From Bradyrhizobium sp. 138 (GTDB lineage Bacteria > Pseudomonadota > Alphaproteobacteria > Rhizobiales > Xanthobacteraceae), in assembly GCF_023074075.1 (NCBI RefSeq), contig NZ_JADPKT010000084.1, forward strand, positions 186,001-250,000: DNA of 64,000 nucleotides, in the 5' to 3' direction. The position numbers were made by a program, and so were the translations under genes. Shown here one piece after another: positions 34,491-44,334 of this stretch. The first letter of the stretch is position 1. Each line of letters opens with the position of its first letter. Under the pieces are notes generated by a model. That model did no database searches and was not told the DNA's origin. It saw only the letters and a list, made by a program, of their open reading frames with translations.

Positions 34491-36509
34491 TCAGGCCGGC
34501 ACCAGCGACGTGGCTTCGGCGTGCAGCCCGAGCCGGCGGGTTTCGTCGGCGAGATACCCGGTCACGGCAGGGCCTGGCATGGGTTTTGCGAAATAATAGC
34601 CCTGGATGAAATCGCAGCCGAGCCGGCGCAGGGTGTCGAGCTGGGCACGGGTCTCGACGCCCTCGGCGACGCAGGCGATCTCCATGTCGTCGCAGAGGCC
34701 CGTGAGCGACTTGATGATCTTGTAGCTCACGGGATTGTCGTTGATGTCGGAAACGAAGCTGCGGTCGATCTTGATCTTGTCGAGCGGCAGCCGGTGCACG
34801 TGGCTCAGTGAGGAATAGCCGGTGCCGAAATCGTCCAGCGAAACGCCGCATCCCATCGCCTTCAGCGTCGCGATCGACTGCTGCGCGCGCACGAAGTCGA
34901 AAGTGACCGCAGTCTCGGTGATCTCGAAATCGATCCGGTGCGGCGGCAGCCCGCTCTTTTCGATGATGGAGATCAGCGGCAGGATGCCTTCGGCCGTGCA
35001 GACGTCGTGGGCGGAGAGGTTGAACGACAGGCGGATGTGATCGGGCCAGGTTCTGGCGGTCGCGAGCGCGCGAGCCAGCAGGGCCTGCGTCAGCGGCCGG
35101 ATCAGGCCGATGCGCTCGGCGGCTGGAATGAAGTCGGCGGGCGAGACCAGGCCGAGACGGGAGCTGTGCCAGCGCGCCAGAACCTCGAAGCCGGCGGTGT
35201 GCTCGCTCATGGCATCCACGATCGGCTGGAACACCAGGTCCATCTCGGTGCTGAAATCGGCGCTGCGCAGCAAATTCTCGATAACGCCGCGGCTGCGGAT
35301 CTCGGCCTCGAGCTCGCTCGAGAAGATCACGGTGCGGCCGCGCAGATGGCGCTTGGCATGATAGAGCGAGTAATCGGCGCATTCATAGAGCGCTTCCGAC
35401 GTCGTCGCGGAGTCCGGGAATAATGCGAAACCGATCGAGCAGGACAGCCCGGTATGGGCGGTGTCGAGCTGATAGGGCAGCCTGACCTGATTGCCGATGC
35501 GCTCGCCGAGCCGCATCAGGTCGGCGTCCTCGGGGTCGCCGCACACCACGAGACCGAACTCGTCGCCGCCGAGCCGGGCTATTTCCACGCGCTGCGGGCC
35601 AAAGCCCTCGCAAACTTCGCGGATGCGCCGGCCCGCCTCGATCAGGACGCGGTCGCCGACTGAGTGGCCGGAATTGTCGTTGATCGGCTTGAAGCCATCG
35701 AGGTCGATGATCCCGACCGCGACCCGAACGTTCCTGCGCTCGGCGTCAGTGAAGGCGCTCGACAGCTCGGCGAAGAAGCGGCGGCGGTTCGGCAGCTCGG
35801 TGAGGGAATCGAGATTGGCAAGGCGGAAGTTTTCGTCCGAGAGCGCCTGCGTCGCCGCCTGCTGTGCGAGCAGCGACTTGCGGCTGGCGACGAGATCGGC
35901 GAAATCGCGGTAATAGATGAACAGCACCGTCACCATCGCGCCCGAGACCAGCAGGTTGTTGACCGCGATCGCCTTCAGTGTCGGCTCGCCCGTGGCGAAG
36001 AAGAACAGCACGTAAGGCACGTCGACGATCAGCGTCACGATCAGCGCCGCCGAGCGCAGATGCATCAGCGAAAAGATGCAGCCGATTACGGTGACCGCCA
36101 TGTAGAAAGCGACCTGGCTCTTGGCGAAGGGATCGCCGTAGGGATAGAGTGCAAAGGACCAGGCGGTGAAGCCGGCGCCGACCGGCAGGGTCAGCCAGTT
36201 GGTGGCGCGCAGATTGCGCAGGATGTCGGCATCGCTGCGCACGATGTGACGCTGGCGCAGCCACCAATAGGTTCGAAGCCCCGCGAGCCCGGTCAGCAGG
36301 CTCGGCACGATCATCGTCAGCCAGTCCGGCGCCACATTCACATAGGTGTAGGCGACGGCGATCGTGTTGCTGATGAGGATGAAGTAGAGCAGCGGGACCT
36401 GCTTGGAGAAGGCGTCGAACTGCGCGCGCATCAGATCCGGATTGTCCGCCGGAACGCGAAACAGCCGCGTTGCGGCGGCAAAGTAAGACTTCAAATCGGC
36501 AACAGGCAT
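34491..36509 (-). CDS. Membrane GGDEF-EAL protein (cyclic di-GMP turnover)
   Basis: 672 residues. About six membrane segments (40-205), a GGDEF domain (about 245-395) with intact GGDEFGL, and an EAL domain (about 415-660) with EVL in place of EAL, plus NLSAHD, DDFGTGYSS, DKIKIDRSF and QGYYFAKP. Both catalytic sites look usable, so it may make and break c-di-GMP. No RxxD inhibitory motif stands out at the usual place. Start 36509 (MPVADLKSYF) is chosen over 36557 for lack of a ribosome-binding site at the latter. Confidence 0.92.
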   Translation of the reverse strand: MPVADLKSYFAAATRLFRVPADNPDLMRAQFDAFSKQVPLLYFILISNTIAVAYTYVNVAPDWLTMIVPSLLTGLAGLRTYWWLRQRHIVRSDADILRNLRATNWLTLPVGAGFTAWSFALYPYGDPFAKSQVAFYMAVTVIGCIFSLMHLRSAALIVTLIVDVPYVLFFFATGEPTLKAIAVNNLLVSGAMVTVLFIYYRDFADLVASRKSLLAQQAATQALSDENFRLANLDSLTELPNRRRFFAELSSAFTDAERRNVRVAVGIIDLDGFKPINDNSGHSVGDRVLIEAGRRIREVCEGFGPQRVEIARLGGDEFGLVVCGDPEDADLMRLGERIGNQVRLPYQLDTAHTGLSCSIGFALFPDSATTSEALYECADYSLYHAKRHLRGRTVIFSSELEAEIRSRGVIENLLRSADFSTEMDLVFQPIVDAMSEHTAGFEVLARWHSSRLGLVSPADFIPAAERIGLIRPLTQALLARALATARTWPDHIRLSFNLSAHDVCTAEGILPLISIIEKSGLPPHRIDFEITETAVTFDFVRAQQSIATLKAMGCGVSLDDFGTGYSSLSHVHRLPLDKIKIDRSFVSDINDNPVSYKIIKSLTGLCDDMEIACVAEGVETRAQLDTLRRLGCDFIQGYYFAKPMPGPAVTGYLADETRRLGLHAEATSLVPA

Positions 36510-36754
36510 TGCAATACGAGCCCCGGAATCCCTTGAAAAACGCCGGCGATCTTGCATGGCGGGGGTAAAGGGCGAGTTAGGTGGAACTTGCGCTCAAGCG
36601 CTAGCGCAAGTTGCACGCGACCGCGGACGTTTCGGGTCGCGTGCATTGGTGAGGCCGCATTAACGATAAGGGTGCCGCAGAAGCGGGCATCGGCCGCAAA
36701 GTTCTGCAAAGCCGTTGCTACGCCCTGCTAACCATAGGCCGCATCCGATGGCCG

Positions 36755-37639
36755 CTACTTCTTTTCCAGAGCTGCGGTCTGCTTGGCGAGTTGCTTGTCG
36801 AATTCCACCGACAGGCCGGTCACATAGGTCGCAAGCTCGCCCGGTTTGACGAACGGATTCGGCGCGCCGTCCTTCATCTGCGCGCGTTTGGCCTGCATGC
36901 CATAGACCTCCGGGTGCGGCCCGAGCAGCACGTCGATCTTCATCGCCTTGGCCTTGAGGTAGGTCGCCCGGTAGTCGTCGACGATACCGGCATAGGTCGG
37001 CTGGCCGACCAGGCGGTTCAGTGCCACCGTGCCGCTGCAGAAGAACAGCACCTCGCGGTTCTGGTCGCCGTCCTTGACGGTCATCTCCCAGCTCGTGCAG
37101 CCCGGCGAGTGGCCAGGCGTTGCATGTGCGGTGAGCGTGGTATCGCCGAGCGTGACCTTGTCGCCTTCCTTCACCGTGCGGTCGACCTTCACCGCGGGAA
37201 AGGTGAGATCCTCGTTCTTCTCGTCGCCGGGATAATAGCCGCCTTCGAGCAGAGGCTTGTCGCGCTCGCCGGCCACGAGCTGCGCACCCGTCTCCTTCTT
37301 GATCTCGGCAAAACCGCCGGTGTGATCGATATGCGCGTGCGAGTTGAGGACGATCTTGATGTCGGAAACCTTGAAGCCGAGCTTGGCGATGTTGTCCTTG
37401 ATCATACCGGTCGACTGGGGCACCGCCGTGTCCATCAGGATCAGGCCCTGCGATGTCTTGATGACATAGACGGCAATGCCTTCGGTCCCGACATAGTAGA
37501 TGTTGCCAATGAGCTGGAACGGCTCGAACGGTGCCGTCCACCTCTGCATAGCCGTCGCCAGGAAGGCCTTGAGGGTCTGCGCTTGCGCGCCCGTTGCGAG
37601 CAGTGCCAGGGCGCACAGCCCGGCCGAAAGTATTCTCAT
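36755..37639 (-). CDS. Subclass B3 metallo-beta-lactamase, BJP-1 type
   Basis: 294 residues with a signal peptide (cleavage near GAQA, residue 20). Zinc ligands of B3 enzymes are present: His101, His103, Asp105, His106 in HAHIDH, His177 in PGHSPGCTSW and His242 in GPHPEVYG. The sequence closely recalls BJP-1 from Bradyrhizobium, including GERDKPLLEGGYYPGDEK (cited as a short piece). It would hydrolyse penicillins, cephalosporins and carbapenems in the periplasm. It stands alone without a LysR-type regulator next to it. Confidence 0.92.
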   Translation of the reverse strand: MRILSAGLCALALLATGAQAQTLKAFLATAMQRWTAPFEPFQLIGNIYYVGTEGIAVYVIKTSQGLILMDTAVPQSTGMIKDNIAKLGFKVSDIKIVLNSHAHIDHTGGFAEIKKETGAQLVAGERDKPLLEGGYYPGDEKNEDLTFPAVKVDRTVKEGDKVTLGDTTLTAHATPGHSPGCTSWEMTVKDGDQNREVLFFCSGTVALNRLVGQPTYAGIVDDYRATYLKAKAMKIDVLLGPHPEVYGMQAKRAQMKDGAPNPFVKPGELATYVTGLSVEFDKQLAKQTAALEKK

Positions 37640-37780
37640 GGTTTGCCTCCCATCGTGTTCTTGTCGTTTTGATCGGGCGGATGTCGCGGCTCGACCGGTG
37701 CGCAGGTTACGTCGCAGCCGGCGTTGCGGGCAACTGCTTGTCGGAGCAAATTTACGTGCCGCGCGGGAATAGCGGCGTGC

Positions 37781-38062
37781 CTAGCGCCCGATCGTCACGC
37801 CGGCAGTCGAGCGCAGCGCGCCTCTCAGGCTAGTCGCGTTCATGTCGTCGAGCACTTGCCGCGTCAGCACGGTGGTCTGGCCCGGCGTGTCGAGGATCCG
37901 CTCTCCGCGCGAGGAGGAGAGCCTGTCGGCCCTGTAGGACGCGGCCGGATCGGTGGCGGGAACGGCAGCGACTGCATGACGTGGCCGTTTGTCCGCAGCG
38001 ATAGCCGGCTGCGAGACGCAGAATGCGGCGATCACGATCAGAAGCAACGAGCTTGCGCGCAT
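37781..38062 (-). CDS. Plug-only TonB-dependent receptor fragment
   Basis: 93 residues with a signal peptide (cleavage near IAAD, residue 23), then a TonB-receptor plug start: RILDTPGQTTVLTRQVLDDMNATSLRGALRSTAGVTIG in full, of which TVLTRQVLDD and STAGVTIG are the diagnostic parts of siderophore receptors. It stops at TAG right after GVTIGR, so no barrel follows. Either a decayed receptor or a conserved short secreted protein. No barrel sequence is seen downstream in any frame before the metallo-beta-lactamase. Confidence 0.65.
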   Translation of the reverse strand: MRASSLLLIVIAAFCVSQPAIAADKRPRHAVAAVPATDPAASYRADRLSSSRGERILDTPGQTTVLTRQVLDDMNATSLRGALRSTAGVTIGR

Positions 38063-38125
38063 GTGCGATCTCCCATGACGGGATATCAGCCTAGCACATC
38101 ATGACAGTGATCGCGGAAGAAAGGA

Positions 38126-39370
38126 TCAGGCGAGAGCGGCCTGGCGTTCCCGCGCTGGTTCGCGGACCCGCTCGATCTTCCCAGGCTCGGCGAGCCGCGT
38201 GAAACTGCGATGGCTCGCCTGCGCGGGCGCTTCGACGATGACGCCCTCACAGACGATCTGGCCGCCGAGCATCTTGAATTCCAGCTTGTCGTAGCGCGGC
38301 ATGGTCTCGCCGGGCGCGGGCGGCAGCAGCCCGACACTTCCCTGGATGTTCAGCGCGGCTTCGCCGGTGCCGTGCAGCCGCGGATTCCACATCCTGATTC
38401 CGGTTTCCGCCCAGCGCTGCCGGATCAGCGCGGTGCGATCGGCAGGTTCCGCGGCTCTTGCGCGAACTTTCGATGCGCTGAGGCTCGCGGGAGAAGGCGA
38501 CGCGAGAGCCGGAGCCGGCTCGATGTCGGTGACGCTGGCTGTCTCGGCGGAACACTGCGCCGTGGCCGCTGCTATGACCGGCGCAGCAACGTCCGTAGCG
38601 GCCGGCTCGATTGCCACCGCGGCACTCGTGGAGAGATCGCTGTCGAAACGAGTCTCAGAGACCGGCTCTGCCAGAACTTCGCTATCGGCAGACCTGACAC
38701 ACGGCTCGTCTACGGTCGCCTCAATATCCACGATGACGTCAGGGGAACGATCATCGTTGACGACAAGAGCGCGGGCATCAACCGGAGCGCTCTCGACAGC
38801 GACGGACAACGGCGATGCCTCCTCCGCGACAACGAGCTCAGCGTCGGTCAGAGGTGCGGGAAGTGGATCGCTGCCGATGACGGATTCGGCGTCGGCCGGT
38901 TCGCTGACGCTCGTCGAGATTTCAACAGCCGGGTCATTGCTGGCGACTGATTCGGGAACATCGGCTGCCGCGATTTCGATCTCGACGGTCGAGACCGAAG
39001 CCTTCTCGACGACGACCGGCTCGATTTCTGATGGTGTCTCTCGCGAGGAATCATCGTTGCCGCTGGCATCGGTCGGCGCGGCCGGCGGGCTCTCCGCCAT
39101 GACAGAGATCGCGGTATCATCCTGGGCGGACGGAGCCGCGCCCGCGATCTCGGCGTCGTCGCTCGCCACAACCGTGCCGATATCGGTGATTTGAGTCGAA
39201 GTCGTTTCCGCGATGTCCTCGGCCGCGATGTCTTCGGCGATGACAGGCGAGACGTCTGCGGCGACCGGCGTGACGTCAATGCTGCCGCTATGCGGCGCGG
39301 ACCGAAGCCCGGTGAATGCCCATTTCACCACGGGGATGCGGCGCAGCAACGATATCAGTCTCGAAAGCAC
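38126..39370 (-). CDS. Acidic low-complexity hypothetical protein
   Basis: About 414 residues if GTG 39370 is the start; the frame continues to 39448 without a better site. A short basic amphipathic helix (LSRLISLLRRIPVVKW) is followed by about 270 residues dominated by Ala, Val, Glu, Asp, Ser and Thr, without predicted structure. A conserved-looking C-terminus follows (RQRWAETGIRMWNPRLHG, FKMLGGQIVCEGVIVEAP). This suggests a disordered linker between a membrane-binding helix and a small C-terminal module. No function is assigned. Confidence 0.6.
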   Translation of the reverse strand: MLSRLISLLRRIPVVKWAFTGLRSAPHSGSIDVTPVAADVSPVIAEDIAAEDIAETTSTQITDIGTVVASDDAEIAGAAPSAQDDTAISVMAESPPAAPTDASGNDDSSRETPSEIEPVVVEKASVSTVEIEIAAADVPESVASNDPAVEISTSVSEPADAESVIGSDPLPAPLTDAELVVAEEASPLSVAVESAPVDARALVVNDDRSPDVIVDIEATVDEPCVRSADSEVLAEPVSETRFDSDLSTSAAVAIEPAATDVAAPVIAAATAQCSAETASVTDIEPAPALASPSPASLSASKVRARAAEPADRTALIRQRWAETGIRMWNPRLHGTGEAALNIQGSVGLLPPAPGETMPRYDKLEFKMLGGQIVCEGVIVEAPAQASHRSFTRLAEPGKIERVREPARERQAALA

Positions 39371-39599
39371 TAGGAGTTGTCCAGGAGGTACTCGGCGTGA
39401 GGCAATCGCTGATTCGCCAGCAATGTAAAAAACTGCCCCGGCCGTCACACCCCTGTCAATCTAGGTGAGACCAATTGCAGAACATCCGCACGTTCGCCCG
39501 CGGTGTGACCGCGACCACAGTGATGATGGATACGCTTCCTTCGAAGAGGGAACGTGATCCACAAGATCACAATCCCTCCCGGAAGCTGCGATCTTCCGA

Positions 39600-39890
39600 C
39601 TATTTGTCCGAGCCCGCGCCGCCGCCGGAGCCCGAGTTGCCGCCGGCCTGGCTGCCCGTGTTGTTGGTGTTGGTGCCGCCATCCGACGGATGCTGCGCAC
39701 CCTTGCTGTCGCTGGCCTCGTTCTGCATGTTCGACGAACGTCCGGTCGTCATACCCTTGGTGGCGGGACCTCGCGATGAGGGGCCGACGTCGCTTTGGCC
39801 GGAGGCGCCTGGCGCAGGTTGTGTCTGCGCTGCGGCGCTACCGGTCGACAGCGCCATGATGCATGCGGATGCCAAGATGATCTTCTTCAT
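39600..39890 (-). CDS. Small secreted Gly/Ser-rich protein
   Basis: 96 residues. Signal peptide KKIILASACIMALSTGSAAAQ, then a disordered tail rich in Gly, Ser, Asn and Pro (GSQAGGNSGSGGGAGSDK at the end). GGGAGAG precedes ATG 39890. Of the same general type as the small secreted proteins at 46195 and 61284. Function unknown. Confidence 0.65.
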   Translation of the reverse strand: MKKIILASACIMALSTGSAAAQTQPAPGASGQSDVGPSSRGPATKGMTTGRSSNMQNEASDSKGAQHPSDGGTNTNNTGSQAGGNSGSGGGAGSDK

Positions 39891-40051
39891 TGGACTCTCC
39901 CTGACTTTACATCCCAGACAATCCGCCTGCGCCAACCACGTTCCTGCCGCTTGGTAGCCACCCATTCAACTCTACGCGGCCTAACGTCGGGGTTCCCGTC
40001 TGTATCGACAGGGGCTATTCAGGACCGTCATTGTTGGTTGAGGAACGACGC

Positions 40052-40861
40052 ATGAGGAAGATTGCCGCCCTGGGAGCGGTTCTGCTCTGGTCCACCATCG
40101 CATTCGCGCAGGATCGCACCATCACGATAGCCTCGACCACGTCGACGGAACAATCGGGCCTGTTCGGCCATCTGCTGCCATTGTTCGCGAAGGCCGAGGG
40201 CATTGGCGTGAAGGTCGTCGCCGTCGGCACCGGCCAAGCGCTGGATATCGGGCGGCGCGGCGATGCCGACGTGGTATTCGTCCATGACAGGCCCGCCGAA
40301 GACAAGTTCATGTCGGAAGGGCAGGGCGTGAGGCGCTTCGACGTCATGTACAATGACTTCGTCATCGTCGGCCCGAAGAGCGATCCCGCAAAGATTGCCG
40401 GCGGCAAGGACGTTGCGGATGCGCTGCGCAAGATCGCGGCGGCGAAGGCGCCGTTCATCTCACGCGGCGACAAGTCCGGCACGCATGCCGCCGAGCTCCG
40501 GCTTTGGAAGGAAGCGGGTGTCGACACCGGCGCGGCGAAGGAGAGCTGGTACCGGGAGATCGGCCAGGGCATGGGTCCCGCGCTGAACATGGCCTCATCG
40601 TCGAACGCCTATCTGCTGTCGGACCGCGGCACCTGGCTGTCCTTCAAGAACCGCGGCGAGCTCGCGATCCTGACCGAGGGGGACAAACGGCTGTTCAACC
40701 AGTACGGCGTCATGCTGGTGAATCCCGCCACGCATCCGAACGTGAAGGCAAAAGACGGGCAGGCTTTCATCGACTGGCTCGTGTCATCGAAGGGACAGGA
40801 GGCGATCGCCGGGTACAAGGTCGGCGGCGAGCAGCTATTTTTCCCCAATGCGTCCCACTAG
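40052..40861 (+). CDS. tupA: Tungstate ABC transporter binding protein
   Basis: 269 residues with a signal peptide (cleavage after IAFAQ, about residue 20). TITIASTTSTEQSGLFGHLLP carries the TTSTxxSGL oxyanion loop of TupA (cited by its core STTSTEQSGL), and GDKSGTHAAEL, MASSSNAYLLSDRGTW are further anion-contact motifs. GAGG precedes ATG 40052, so the TTG at 40031 is rejected. Oddly, its permease gene is convergent and overlaps its end. Confidence 0.88.
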   Translation: MRKIAALGAVLLWSTIAFAQDRTITIASTTSTEQSGLFGHLLPLFAKAEGIGVKVVAVGTGQALDIGRRGDADVVFVHDRPAEDKFMSEGQGVRRFDVMYNDFVIVGPKSDPAKIAGGKDVADALRKIAAAKAPFISRGDKSGTHAAELRLWKEAGVDTGAAKESWYREIGQGMGPALNMASSSNAYLLSDRGTWLSFKNRGELAILTEGDKRLFNQYGVMLVNPATHPNVKAKDGQAFIDWLVSSKGQEAIAGYKVGGEQLFFPNASH

Positions 40862-41533
40862 CAGGAAGGCGACGGTCGACACCGCCACGCTGAGCGCGAG
40901 CAGGATCAGCCCGAGTCCGAGCGCCAGCGGCAAGTCGCCCTTGCTGGTCTCCAGCGCGATCGCGGTCGTCATCGTGCGCGTGAAGCCGCGGATGTTGCCG
41001 CCGACGATGATGATGGCGCCGACCTCGGCGATGGCGCGCCCGAACGCTGCGAGAAACGCCGTCAGCAGCGAGGTTCGGCCGAGCGCGAACAGAAGCGCCA
41101 TGCTGCGGAAGGCCGAGAGGCCGTCGATCCGGGCCAGATCACCATACTCCGCCCACAACAGGCTCGCGGGCCGGTGCACCAGCGCCACCACAATCGGGGT
41201 CGCCAGCAGCGACTGGGCGATCACCATGGCGGCCGGCGTGAACAGCAGGCCGGCCACCCCGAGCGGGCCCGACCGCGACAGTAAAAGATAGAGTGCAAGG
41301 CCGACCACGACCGGCGGAAGGCCGAGCAGTGCATTGATCAGAACGATGATCACCTGCCGGCCGCGGAAACGGGTGATCGCGAGCATGGCCCCGAGTGGCG
41401 CGCCGATCACGAGCGCGACGAAGCTTGCGGTCAGGCTGACCCGCACCGACAGGGCGACGATGCCGAGCAGCTCGGCGTCGGCCTCGGCGATCAGATTGAG
41501 GGCGGAGCCGATGGAGCGTGCAAAGTCGTTCAT
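40835..41533 (-). CDS. tupB: Tungstate ABC transporter permease
   Basis: 232 residues with about five membrane helices. LPPVVVGLALYLLLSRSGPLG and FGRAIAEVGAIIIVGGNIRG match TupB/WtpB-like permeases (cores LPPVVVGLALY and AEVGAIIIVGGN). The last 27 nt overlap the 3' end of tupA on the other strand. No tupC ATPase is next to it on either side, so the ATPase must come from elsewhere. Confidence 0.85.
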   Translation of the reverse strand: MNDFARSIGSALNLIAEADAELLGIVALSVRVSLTASFVALVIGAPLGAMLAITRFRGRQVIIVLINALLGLPPVVVGLALYLLLSRSGPLGVAGLLFTPAAMVIAQSLLATPIVVALVHRPASLLWAEYGDLARIDGLSAFRSMALLFALGRTSLLTAFLAAFGRAIAEVGAIIIVGGNIRGFTRTMTTAIALETSKGDLPLALGLGLILLALSVAVSTVAFLLVGRIGEK

Positions 41534-41843
41534 CCGGCCTCAGGCAGCTTCCTTCCGCGGGCTCCCGCGACGTGCGTTCTCGCCGTTGCGGCTGCCAAAA
41601 TCAAGACCCGCCGGGTGGCGGAAACCGGGACTGGACTGCGGAGGGCGCCGAGGTCACAAACCGGCCTCTGGGGCGCTGATGGCGTCGTTTGAAGCCTGTC
41701 AGGCGGCTTTATTCCGGCCATGGATGCTTTAAGGAAGGGACAGGATCAGGTCGCAGCCGCCCCGTGGCGGTGCTAGACCCTGGTGCAGGTACAAATGGCC
41801 GTGCCGTGCTGGCGCGGACCGCAAGGATGAAGGATATGAGGCA
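41534..41843. other. 310-nt gap between divergent tupB and hydroxyacyl-CoA dehydrogenase genes
   Basis: No gene or repeat recognised. It must hold both promoters. A GAGG ribosome-binding site for the dehydrogenase is at its right end. Confidence 0.5.
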
Positions 41844-42695
<852 letters not shown>

Positions 42696-42834
42696 TCAGG
42701 CGGCCGGTGGCGGGCCTTTCGCGTTCGCCGCCGGATTTCCGCACTTTGCGCTGCGACAAAGACGCCGCGCGCGATTGGCCCGACACTGTCGAACGGGCGC
42801 GGCCTGCGAGAACAACGGAACGGACACAGAGGAC

Positions 42835-43299
42835 ATGTCGGATCGACTGAAGGCCGAGCGCGAGGCGGCGGCGGCGCGACGGAGCCTGCTGACCCAGGAT
42901 GCGATCGAGCGCACCGGGATCACGGAGGAGATGATCGGGGAACTCGTGACCCGCTTCTACGGGCGCGTGCGTGAAGATGCACTTCTGGGGCCGGTGTTTG
43001 GGATCGTGCAGAACTGGGACGAGCATCTCGCCAAGCTCAGAGACTTCTGGTCCTCGGTCGTGCTGATGAGCGGCCGCTATCGCGGCTCGCCGATGCGGGC
43101 ACATCTGCCGCTGAGCCTGGAGGGCGATCATTTCGACCGCTGGCTCGATCTGTTCGAGCAGACCGCGCGCGAGGTCTGCCCACCGCCGGCAGCCAGCCTG
43201 TTCATCGACAAGGCGCGTCGCATCGCCGACAGTTTTGAAATGGCATCGGCGACCGTCGCCGGTTCTATCGCGGCACCGCGCCACGTGCTCAGGTCCTGA
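42835..43299 (+). CDS. Group III truncated hemoglobin
   Basis: 154 residues. LVTRFYGRVREDALLGPVF and W..HLAKLRDFWSSVVLMSGRYRGSPMRAHLPL are the group III signature (cores FYGRVREDALLGPVF and SGRYRGSPMRAH), with the proximal His in MRAH. AGAGG precedes ATG 42835, so the extension to 42640 into the upstream gene is rejected. Group III globins are linked to nitric oxide or oxygen handling; the role here is not known. 139 nt after the dehydrogenase gene. Confidence 0.9.
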   Translation: MSDRLKAEREAAAARRSLLTQDAIERTGITEEMIGELVTRFYGRVREDALLGPVFGIVQNWDEHLAKLRDFWSSVVLMSGRYRGSPMRAHLPLSLEGDHFDRWLDLFEQTAREVCPPPAASLFIDKARRIADSFEMASATVAGSIAAPRHVLRS

Positions 43300-43562
43300 T
43301 GGCGACCGACAGCCCGCAGAGTGTGCAAGCATGTCGCGCTGCGTTTGCGCAGTGCGAGCGATAGCGCGCCGCACCAATTCCGACATCATCGGTCTGATCT
43401 GCAAATTCATCATGCCGATCGCGCGGCGTGACGTTGATTTTGCGAAAACGCGTTTGAATGCGTTCATTCTCGTTCAATCAACGCGAGTGAAGCCATATTG
43501 ATGCACTGCGGCGCCAATTCTTCGCCTTGTTTTCGGCAGAGTTCCAGCGCCTGCTTGTGAAC

Positions 43563-44216
43563 ATGTCCCGCGCATCGTTCACGACCAATTCCTCATCGTC
43601 TGAGAGCATCACGGAACCCGAAGCCGGCGCCTGCGCCGAGCAGACGCGGCGAACGGTTCTGCTTGGCGCAATCGCGACCACCGCCTGCCTCGGTTGTTCC
43701 GCGCACGCGCGCGCGGGCGAGGATCCGCCTGGCTCCGACGAGCGGCCCCAGAATGGCGATGTGCTGGTCTTCTCCGAAGGCGACAAGGAAGGAAAGCTCA
43801 TCACCGCGGCCGATCTGACCGCTGGCGGACCGCCGGTGCATGCCTGGCCGAAGGATCCCAAGACATCGGTGGTGCGCAGCGCCTCCCGGCTCAACGAGAT
43901 CCTGATCATCCGGCTCGATCCCGCCGAGCTCGACGAGAAGACCAAAGCGCGCGCCATCGACGGCATCATCGCCTATTCGGCGATCTGCTCGCACGCCGGT
44001 TGTCCCGTCACCGCCTGGGTGAAAAGCGATGTCGGCGACAAGGAGGTGCTCAAGTGCATGTGCCACAATTCTGAATACGATCCCCGCGCGGGCGCGCAGG
44101 TCGTGTTCGGGCCGGCGCCGCGACGGCTCGCGGCGTTGCCATTGGCGCTGGCTGACGGATCGCTCAGCGTTGCCGGCAATTTCATCGGAAAGGTAGGTGG
44201 CGCGCAGCCAGGATGA
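43563..44216 (+). CDS. TAT-exported Rieske [2Fe-2S] protein
   Basis: 217 residues. Twin-arginine signal TRRTVLLGAIATTACLG (Arg29-Arg30). Rieske cluster ligands Cys142 and His144 (CSHAGC) and Cys165 and His168 (CMCHNS), with Cys147 and Cys167 able to form the stabilising disulfide. It resembles the Rieske subunit of cytochrome bc complexes, but no cytochrome b or c1 gene is nearby. The next gene, 118 nt on, is a PQQ dehydrogenase, so it may accept its electrons or hand them on. Confidence 0.88.
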   Translation: MSRASFTTNSSSSESITEPEAGACAEQTRRTVLLGAIATTACLGCSAHARAGEDPPGSDERPQNGDVLVFSEGDKEGKLITAADLTAGGPPVHAWPKDPKTSVVRSASRLNEILIIRLDPAELDEKTKARAIDGIIAYSAICSHAGCPVTAWVKSDVGDKEVLKCMCHNSEYDPRAGAQVVFGPAPRRLAALPLALADGSLSVAGNFIGKVGGAQPG

Positions 44217-44334
44217 TGGACGGTTGCGGGCTGGGCCCGCGTCACGAATGGCCGCCTCCGCCGAAGCGCGGACGACGGGACGAACGACAAGAATTCACAT
44301 CAAGAATTCAAGCGGATGAAAAAGGGGAACGTCC

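Noticed and set aside
39549..39577. GGAAC-N16-CAATCC as a third copy of the ECF promoter at 1821
   Set aside because: The downstream box differs (CAATCC, not CATCC) and it points away from the nearest gene start.
39919..39944. EcfG promoter before the small secreted protein gene at 39600
   Set aside because: On the minus strand GGAAC is present, but the -10 box reads GATT, two mismatches from CGTT.
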